Source: Pseudomonas sp. (lineage in GTDB: Bacteria > Pseudomonadota > Gammaproteobacteria > Pseudomonadales > Pseudomonadaceae). Taken from it: DNA of 19,082 nucleotides. The DNA lies in the NCBI RefSeq assembly GCF_030147005.1, contig NZ_JASLAW010000026.1, forward strand, positions 1-19,082. Direction: 5' to 3'. Both the position numbers and the translations under genes were made by a program. Shown here in pieces: positions 14,618 through 19,082 of the stretch (the stretch's first letter is position 1; the number at the start of each line of letters is the position of its first letter). The notes beneath the pieces were generated by a model, which ran no database searches, was not told the origin of the DNA, and saw only the letters and a program-made list of their open reading frames with translations.

Positions 14618-14650
14618 CGACGAATGCCCGCGGGTGAGGCCCGTTCGTCG
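14618..14650. repeat. Inverted repeat in the spacer before the porin gene
   Basis: CGACGAA (14618-14624) pairs with TTCGTCG (14644-14650) across a 19-base loop. No T-run follows. It may be a weak hairpin or an extragenic palindrome. Confidence 0.3.
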
Positions 14651-14747
14651 ATTAGCGCAAGGATCAAAGTGATGCGAGGGTATTTCGGGCTCTAGTCCTA
14701 GCGCCTTGAAGGCAAGACGCTTAGGGACCAGGTGCGTTGCGCAGGTT

Positions 14748-14927
14748 TTACTTTTTGCCCAGGCTGATCTGCTTGGACGGGCCGAAAGTCTGGCCGCTCA
14801 CGCCCTTTGCAATTTGCTGGATTTCACCACCGGACTTGAGAAACGCAGCAATCTGGCTGTTGATCGATTCGCTGGTTTCAACGGCGGGAGCTGGCTTTGC
14901 TTTGCTATTGGATGCTTTTACGCGCAT
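14748..14927 (-). CDS. Small basic protein with a SutA-like helix (59 aa)
   Basis: The ATG at 14927 gives a 59-residue basic cytosolic protein. Its N-terminus is disordered and Lys/Ala/Pro-rich (MRVKASNSKAKPAPAVET), followed by a helix INSQIAAFLKSGGEIQQIA and a short tail. The motif FLxxGGxxQxI resembles the C-terminal part of the Pseudomonas RNA-polymerase-binding protein SutA, but the acidic N-terminus of SutA is absent. The ribosome binding site is weak; an in-frame GTG at 14936 is an alternative start. The compact open frame, the motif and the position between unrelated genes make it a credible real gene. Function unknown; a role in transcription is only a guess. Confidence 0.7.
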   Translation of the reverse strand: MRVKASNSKAKPAPAVETSESINSQIAAFLKSGGEIQQIAKGVSGQTFGPSKQISLGKK

Positions 14928-15251
14928 GGCGGCCACTAACCTGTAGAGAATTAACTTGGCCAGGCATCGTACAGGAAATACTTGACAATTGCTTGGCAAA
15001 TATCCCCGAGGAATTAACTGCGACGGCTGCAAACGGCCTGACTTGATCGAAGGATTAATCCGCTAACTTGCTGTTTTAACTCGAAAGCATGGGGCGAACG
15101 GGGGCCTGCGAGCGGCAAAATTCGTGAGATTGATCAGACGAGCGGAGTAGTGCCATTGGAGCGCCACACCAGGCCGCAGATTTTTCAGGCGCGCGCGCGT
15201 GCCCGGCACAACTCGGGTAGAATGCCGCCCACGCAATGAGGGTATTTGGAA
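14928..15251. other. Divergent intergenic region between the 59-aa gene and the cvfB-like gene
   Basis: This 324-base region must carry promoters for both flanking genes. A minus-strand TACGAT lies near 14970 with no good -35. The plus-strand promoter near 15218 is more convincing. A run of alternating C and G (15189-15199) sits just upstream of it. No further gene is supported. Confidence 0.5.
15218..15223 (+). promoter_or_regulatory. -10 element of the cvfB-like gene
   Basis: TAGAAT (15218-15223), preceded by GGG, is a good sigma-70 -10 hexamer, 28 bases before the ATG. The matching -35 position falls in the CG-alternating stretch and is poor, so recognition may depend on the -10 region. 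Confidence 0.5.
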
Positions 15252-16088
15252 ATGGCTTTAGTCGGGCGCTACAACAGTTTGCAAGTGGTTAAACACACTA
15301 ACTTTGGTTTGTACCTGGATGGTGCGCAAGACGGTGAAATCCTCTTGCCTAATCGGTATATCCCCAAAGACATTCCCAGTGAAGATGAAGACTGGCTTAA
15401 CGTTTTCATTTATCTGGACAGCGATGACAAACTTATCGCCACCACCGAAAAACCCAAAGTTCAAGTGGGCGAGTTTGCCAGTTTGAAAGTGGTGGAAGTC
15501 AACAGCATCGGCGTGTTCCTCGATTGGGGGCTGCCGAAAGATCTGTTGCTGCCCTATTCGGAAGAAAAGCGTCAATTGAGCGCCGGAGAATACTGCGTGG
15601 TGCATGTCTACCTCGACAAGCACACCAGGCGCATCACCGCCACCGCGCGTCTTGACCGCTACCTGGACAAAACCCCGGCCAATTACCAGGTGGGCCAGGA
15701 AGTCGACCTGTTGGTGGCCGAAGCCACGGACATGGGCTTCAAAGCGATCATCAACAACAAGCACTGGGGCCTGATCCACAAGAATGAAGTGTTCAAGTTT
15801 CTGCGCCCAGGCAAGGAAGAGAAAGGGTTCATCAAAGAGATTCGCGCCGATGGCAACATCAGCTTGAGCTTGCAGCCGGTTGGCCAGGAAGCGGCCTCCA
15901 GCCTCAACTCTAAGATTCTTGCCAAATTGCGTGACAACAACGGCACCTTGCCGGTCAGTGATAAGAGCGATCCGGCAGTGATCAGCAATTTGTTCGGCGT
16001 GAGCAAGGGCAACTTCAAAAAGGCCATTGGTGCACTCTACAAGCAGGGGCAGATTGTGATTCATGCGGACCGCATTGAACTAAGCTGA
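15252..16088 (+). CDS. CvfB-family S1-like RNA-binding protein
   Basis: This 278-residue protein is built of S1-like OB-fold repeats. The first (about 1-65) opens MALVGRYNSLQVVKHTNFGL, the second is at about 70-130 and the third at about 145-210. A C-terminal winged helix (about 220-278) contains VISNLFGVSKGNFKKAIGAL. This matches CvfB/YitL proteins, which bind RNA and affect virulence-factor expression in Staphylococcus; the role in Pseudomonas is not established. I choose the ATG at 15252, 8 bases after GAGGG, over an in-frame TTG at 15246. It is monocistronic in appearance, and a REP-like hairpin follows. Confidence 0.9.
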   Translation: MALVGRYNSLQVVKHTNFGLYLDGAQDGEILLPNRYIPKDIPSEDEDWLNVFIYLDSDDKLIATTEKPKVQVGEFASLKVVEVNSIGVFLDWGLPKDLLLPYSEEKRQLSAGEYCVVHVYLDKHTRRITATARLDRYLDKTPANYQVGQEVDLLVAEATDMGFKAIINNKHWGLIHKNEVFKFLRPGKEEKGFIKEIRADGNISLSLQPVGQEAASSLNSKILAKLRDNNGTLPVSDKSDPAVISNLFGVSKGNFKKAIGALYKQGQIVIHADRIELS

Positions 16089-16123
16089 TTGCGGTTCGCT
16101 CTCTGTATGACTGGGCTTAAGGT

Positions 16124-16147
16124 GGCGTGGGGGCAGGCTCCCACGCC
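16124..16147. repeat. REP-like extragenic palindrome
   Basis: GGCGTGGG (16124-16131) pairs perfectly with CCCACGCC (16140-16147) around an 8-base loop. The GTGGG...GCAGGCTCCCAC pattern resembles the abundant REP elements of fluorescent pseudomonads. It lies between the cvfB-like and DUF2177 genes. Confidence 0.6.
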
Positions 16148-16173
16148 GCGAGCCGACCACAGAGGTCGTTTGA

Positions 16174-16572
16174 ATGTCGAAGAAAACGCTGTTTGCCTAT
16201 CTCGGCACCTTGTTCGCCTTCCTGGTGCTCGACGGCCTCTGGCTCGGCGTCCTCATGGGGCCTACCTATAAAAACCTGCTCGGCTCGCTGATGCTCGATC
16301 AGCCCCGCCTGTTGCCCGCTGTTGTGTTTTATCTGTTGTACGTCCTCGGTTGCGTGGTCTTCGTTGTCTTGCCAAGCGCAAGCTGGCAACGCGCTGCGCG
16401 TATGGGCGCCTTGCTCGGGCTGGTCGCCTATGGCACTTACGACCTGAGCAATTGGGCCACACTGCAAGGCTGGTCCGCAGGCTTGGCGGTAATGGACATG
16501 GCGTGGGGTACGGTGCTGACTGCGATCTGTTGCACTGTCGGCTACCTGTGCGCACACCGGGCGCGTCATTGA
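16174..16572 (+). CDS. DUF2177-family membrane protein
   Basis: The 132-residue inner-membrane protein has four hydrophobic segments (about 5-30, 46-66, 76-92 and 104-125). The DUF2177 pattern includes DGLWLGVLMGPTYKNLLG near the N-terminus and GLVAYGTYDLSNWATLQGW in the third segment. AGAGG lies 8 bases before the ATG at 16174. It converges on the MFS gene, with 19 bases between the two stop codons. Function of the family is unknown. Confidence 0.9.
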   Translation: MSKKTLFAYLGTLFAFLVLDGLWLGVLMGPTYKNLLGSLMLDQPRLLPAVVFYLLYVLGCVVFVVLPSASWQRAARMGALLGLVAYGTYDLSNWATLQGWSAGLAVMDMAWGTVLTAICCTVGYLCAHRARH

Positions 16573-16591
16573 TTGCACACAGCGCCGGTGC

Positions 16592-17788
16592 CTAAGTCTT
16601 TACTGCCAGCTTGTTCGCCTTGGTGCCGGCAACGCTGGTGGGCGTCGCGATCGGCTTCACTGCGGCGTTGCGGCTGATCAATACACTACCGGCCACCAAC
16701 AAGCCGCAACCTGCAATCACCAACGCGGGTTGCAAGCCTCCGCTCAAGTGGCTGCTCACAGAGGCCAGCAGCGGTCCGCTCAGTTGGCCAACGGCAAAGC
16801 TGGCCGTCAACAGCCCGGTGCTGCGCTGGTAGCCGTGGGGCGCTACTTCGCGTAAGCGCGCCATGACCAACTGCATGCAGGCCAGGAACGGTGCCCCGCA
16901 CAGCAACACCCCCAGCGCCAGGCCCCAGCCGTTACCCAACAAACACGTGAATACGCCCGCCGCTTGCAGCCACAGCGTGGTCATCAGCCAGCGCCGGGTG
17001 GTTTCCGGATCCTTGCGGCGCAGGCTTGCAATTACCACGCCCGTCGCGGCGGCCAGGCCAAAGCAAGGCCAGAACAAGTCGGCCTGCCAGGCGCCCTTGA
17101 ATTGCGCGCTGGCCATTTGCGACAGGAAGGTCGCTGGAATGATGTAGCCCAGGCCGTACAGGAAATAGATCCAGCCTAAGTGCGCGATGCTGCCGTTGTT
17201 GCCTGTGCTGGAGACGGGTGCGGCCAGAGCGGTTGGCTTGGGCAAGAAGGGCAGGATGGCCAGTAGCATCATCAGTGCCACAACGCCGTACACCAGCCAT
17301 AACGTCGCGGAACGTTGCCCCAGCAGGTTGGAGCCCAGCGCCAGCATGCCGGTCAGCAATATGCCCAAGCCCGGCCCGGCGAATACCAGCGCTCCCAGGC
17401 GTGGCCTGCCGACGGCAATCGCCAGCGGTTGGCTCAGGCTGGTGATCATCACCAAAGCCCAGGCGCTGGCGACCCCCGTGCCGAAACGCAGCAACAGGTG
17501 GGGCCAGAAGCCATGGGCCCAGTAGGACGCCAGCGTCAGCAGCACGCAGAGCCACAGTCCGCCGTACAGGCGGCCCTTAATATGGTGATGAGTGCGCGCG
17601 AATATCGAGTCCACGGCACCGACGAAGTAGCCCAGGTAGTTGGCGGCCGCGATCAACCCGGCGCCGGTCAAGTCGATCTGACCTTCGCTGAGCAAATGCG
17701 GCATCTGTGGGGTAAGGGCAAAGCGGCCAATACCCATGGCCATCATCAGGGCGACAAAGCTGGCGGTTAAGCGAATCAGCGGCGACAT
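16592..17788 (-). CDS. YbfB/YjiJ-family MFS transporter
   Basis: This 398-residue inner-membrane protein has about twelve membrane segments. The N-terminus contains MAMGIGRFALTPQMPHLL, the hallmark of the YbfB/YjiJ MFS group. I choose the ATG at 17788, with AGGA upstream. ATGs further upstream (17809 or 17869) add a hydrophilic extension not expected for the family. The C-terminus ends with a short Lys/Thr-rich tail. It is divergent from a LysR gene with 104 bases between, the usual arrangement for a regulator and its target transporter. The substrate is unknown. Confidence 0.9.
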   Translation of the reverse strand: MSPLIRLTASFVALMMAMGIGRFALTPQMPHLLSEGQIDLTGAGLIAAANYLGYFVGAVDSIFARTHHHIKGRLYGGLWLCVLLTLASYWAHGFWPHLLLRFGTGVASAWALVMITSLSQPLAIAVGRPRLGALVFAGPGLGILLTGMLALGSNLLGQRSATLWLVYGVVALMMLLAILPFLPKPTALAAPVSSTGNNGSIAHLGWIYFLYGLGYIIPATFLSQMASAQFKGAWQADLFWPCFGLAAATGVVIASLRRKDPETTRRWLMTTLWLQAAGVFTCLLGNGWGLALGVLLCGAPFLACMQLVMARLREVAPHGYQRSTGLLTASFAVGQLSGPLLASVSSHLSGGLQPALVIAGCGLLVAGSVLISRNAAVKPIATPTSVAGTKANKLAVKT

Positions 17789-17835
17789 GTTCAAGTGTCC
17801 TGCAACCATTGCGAAGACCGTCAGGCTAAGGCGGA

Positions 17836-17862
17836 TTGACTTTCTGTAAAAATGAATAATAG
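17836..17862 (+). promoter_or_regulatory. Possible promoter of the LysR gene
   Basis: TTGACT (17836-17841) and TAATAG (17857-17862) are separated by 15 bases, slightly short of ideal; reading AATAGT as the -10 gives 16. They lie in the AT-rich centre of the divergent MFS/LysR intergenic region, where the LysR protein would be expected to bind. Confidence 0.35.
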
Positions 17863-17892
17863 TGAGCAACTTGTTCAGTTTTGGAGAAAGGT

Positions 17893-18786
17893 ATGGAGTT
17901 CAGTCAACTGCGCATCTTCCAGGCGGTGGCCGAGGAGGGTTCCATTACCCGCGCCGCCGAGCGTCTGCACCGTGTGCCGTCGAACCTGTCGACCCGGCTC
18001 AAGCAGATGGAAGAACAGCTCGGCGTCGAGCTGTTTGTGCGTGAACGCCAGCGTTTGCAGCTTTCTCCCGCAGGCAAAGTGCTGTTGGACTACAGCACCC
18101 GTCTACTGGCGCTGCACGACGAAGCGCACGGCGCCGTGCAGGGCGGGCAACCGGCCGGTGACTTTGTACTCGGCAGCATGTACAGCACGGCAGCGATCCA
18201 CTTGCCTAAACTGTTGGCGCGTTATCACAAGGCCTATCCGATGGTGAACCTGCAGGTGCAATCTGCGCCGAGCGGCGAGCTGCTCGAAGGGTTGATCACC
18301 GGACGGCTGGATGCGGCGCTGGTGGATGGCCCGGTGACCATTGCTACGCTGGACGGTGTGCCGCTGTGTGAAGAGCGCCTGGTGATCATTTGCGAGGCCG
18401 ATCACCCGCCGGTACGCGGGCCCCAGGATGTCGCCGGCCGCTCGGTATTCACCTTCCGCCGCAGTTGCGCCTATCGCACCCGCCTGGAAACCTGGTTTTC
18501 CCACGATCGCGTGGCCATGGGCCGTGCCATCGAGATCGAGTCCTACCAGGGCATGCTCGCGTGTGTCATCGCAGGCTCCGGCGTGGCGTTGATGTCTGAA
18601 TCCATGCTCGACAGCTTGCCAGGCAAGGACAGCGTGTCCGTTCATCCGTTGATAGGGCCTTTTGCCACTGCCACCACCTGGTTGATGTGGCGAAAGGGTA
18701 TGCTCGGCGCTAACCTCAATGCATGGATCGAGCTGCAGCAGGCGGACCGGGCAGAGTGCTTGCAGGACCGGCGCGAGATTGCTTGA
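17893..18786 (+). CDS. LysR-family transcriptional regulator
   Basis: This 297-residue regulator begins MEFSQLRIFQAVAEEGSITR. It has the N-terminal winged helix-turn-helix (about 1-60, including AAERLHRVPSNLSTRLKQME) and a LysR substrate-binding domain (about 90-290). The ATG at 17893 has GGAGAAAGG just upstream, so an in-frame TTG at 17881 is rejected. It is divergent from the YbfB-type MFS gene and probably controls it and itself. Together with the next small ORF, the arrangement recalls P. aeruginosa PA1413-PA1414, where a LysR gene precedes the PA1414 small ORF; this comparison is from memory. Confidence 0.93.
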   Translation: MEFSQLRIFQAVAEEGSITRAAERLHRVPSNLSTRLKQMEEQLGVELFVRERQRLQLSPAGKVLLDYSTRLLALHDEAHGAVQGGQPAGDFVLGSMYSTAAIHLPKLLARYHKAYPMVNLQVQSAPSGELLEGLITGRLDAALVDGPVTIATLDGVPLCEERLVIICEADHPPVRGPQDVAGRSVFTFRRSCAYRTRLETWFSHDRVAMGRAIEIESYQGMLACVIAGSGVALMSESMLDSLPGKDSVSVHPLIGPFATATTWLMWRKGMLGANLNAWIELQQADRAECLQDRREIA

Positions 18787-18929
18787 ACGATCCGACAGGA
18801 TTCAGATCCATTCAGTAATAGTTCATTGTGGTTTCGCGCAAGCAATACGTAGGACTTAGGGCTACTATCAGTGTAGGAAAAGGCGACAGAACAGGCGCCT
18901 ACTCGCATTACCCTCAAAGGGGGCAAATC

Positions 18930-19052
18930 ATGAAAGAGAAAATCCAAACCTGGCTCCATGACCTTGGCGTTGCGCTGGGCTTGATCGAGCCTCCGCTGCA
19001 GCCGGTACCGATTCGTACCGATGATGAGCAACGCCGCCCCCGTCGGCGTTGA
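18930..19052 (+). CDS. PA1414-family small protein (40 aa)
   Basis: The ATG at 18930 has AAAGGGGG upstream and begins a 40-residue peptide: a short amphipathic helix (MKEKIQTWLHDLGVALGLIE), then PPLQPVPIRT and a basic tail. I believe this is the PA1414 family, based on motif memory and the upstream LysR gene. In P. aeruginosa the PA1414 transcript is strongly oxygen-responsive and its 3' part yields the small RNA SicX. No clear ANR box (TTGAT-N4-ATCAA) is visible in 18787-18929. A TACTAT near 18863 could be a -10. Only 30 bases of 3' region are in the window, so a SicX-like RNA cannot be judged. Confidence 0.6.
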   Translation: MKEKIQTWLHDLGVALGLIEPPLQPVPIRTDDEQRRPRRR

Positions 19053-19082
19053 CCCAAAAGCCAACCCAGGATTTATGTGGGA

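Noticed and set aside
15258..16064. 268-codon minus-strand frame antisense to the cvfB-like gene
   Set aside because: The plus strand has S1-like and winged-helix patterns, a ribosome binding site and a promoter; the reverse frame has none.
18787..18929. ANR/FNR box upstream of the PA1414-like gene
   Set aside because: No TTGAT-N4-ATCAA or close variant was seen in the interval.
1..19082. tRNA or rRNA genes, CRISPR arrays, insertion sequences, attachment sites
   Set aside because: No cloverleaf-like segments, regularly spaced repeats, transposase frames or flanking direct repeats were noticed by reading; no dedicated search tool was run.

Overview
The window looks like a chromosome segment of a fluorescent-group Pseudomonas. 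It is GC-rich, has strong AGGAG-type ribosome binding sites, and carries typical Pseudomonas families: YbdG-type channel, RhlE/SrmB-like DEAD helicase, CvfB-type S1 protein, TorF porin, DUF6279 lipoprotein, and a PA1414-like small ORF after a LysR regulator. No tRNA, rRNA, CRISPR array or insertion sequence was found.

Layout. 1-3870: the C-terminal part of an alpha/beta hydrolase, a LysR regulator with a TTG start, a small exported protein, an FMN azoreductase, an EamA transporter and an Lrp/AsnC regulator. 3912-8717 (minus strand): a compact five-gene operon read from 8717 down to 3912, with gaps of only 4-12 bases. 8718-9133: a gene-poor leader and spacer, AT-rich near the operon. 9134-16088: housekeeping and envelope genes (YbdG-type mechanosensitive channel, DEAD-box helicase, small periplasmic protein, DUF2513-like protein, DUF6279 lipoprotein, TorF-type outer-membrane protein, 59-residue basic protein, CvfB-like protein). 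16174-19052: DUF2177 membrane protein, a divergent YbfB-type MFS/LysR pair, and a 40-residue PA1414-like protein.

The five-gene operon is the exciting part. Its first gene encodes a heme-oxygenase-like diiron oxygenase fused to a C-terminal cupin. This is the architecture of SznF, the N-nitrosating enzyme of streptozotocin biosynthesis. Six candidate diiron ligands (E190, E216, H226, H312, D316, H319) and three cupin histidines (H402, H404, H443) have the spacing I recall for SznF. Next come a Rieske ferredoxin (probable electron donor), an MFS transporter (probable exporter), an ATP-grasp ligase (probable amide or peptide bond former) and a free-standing B3/B4 tRNA-editing domain. That last family includes CtdA, which deacylates tRNA-Arg mischarged with the arginine analogue canavanine.

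My inference is a small pathway that makes and exports an N-oxidised or N-nitroso amino-acid antimetabolite, possibly as a dipeptide. The B3/B4 protein would protect the producer's own translation. No N-methyltransferase like that of the streptozotocin pathway is present, so substrate and product should differ. Homology calls come from reading motifs; no database search was run.
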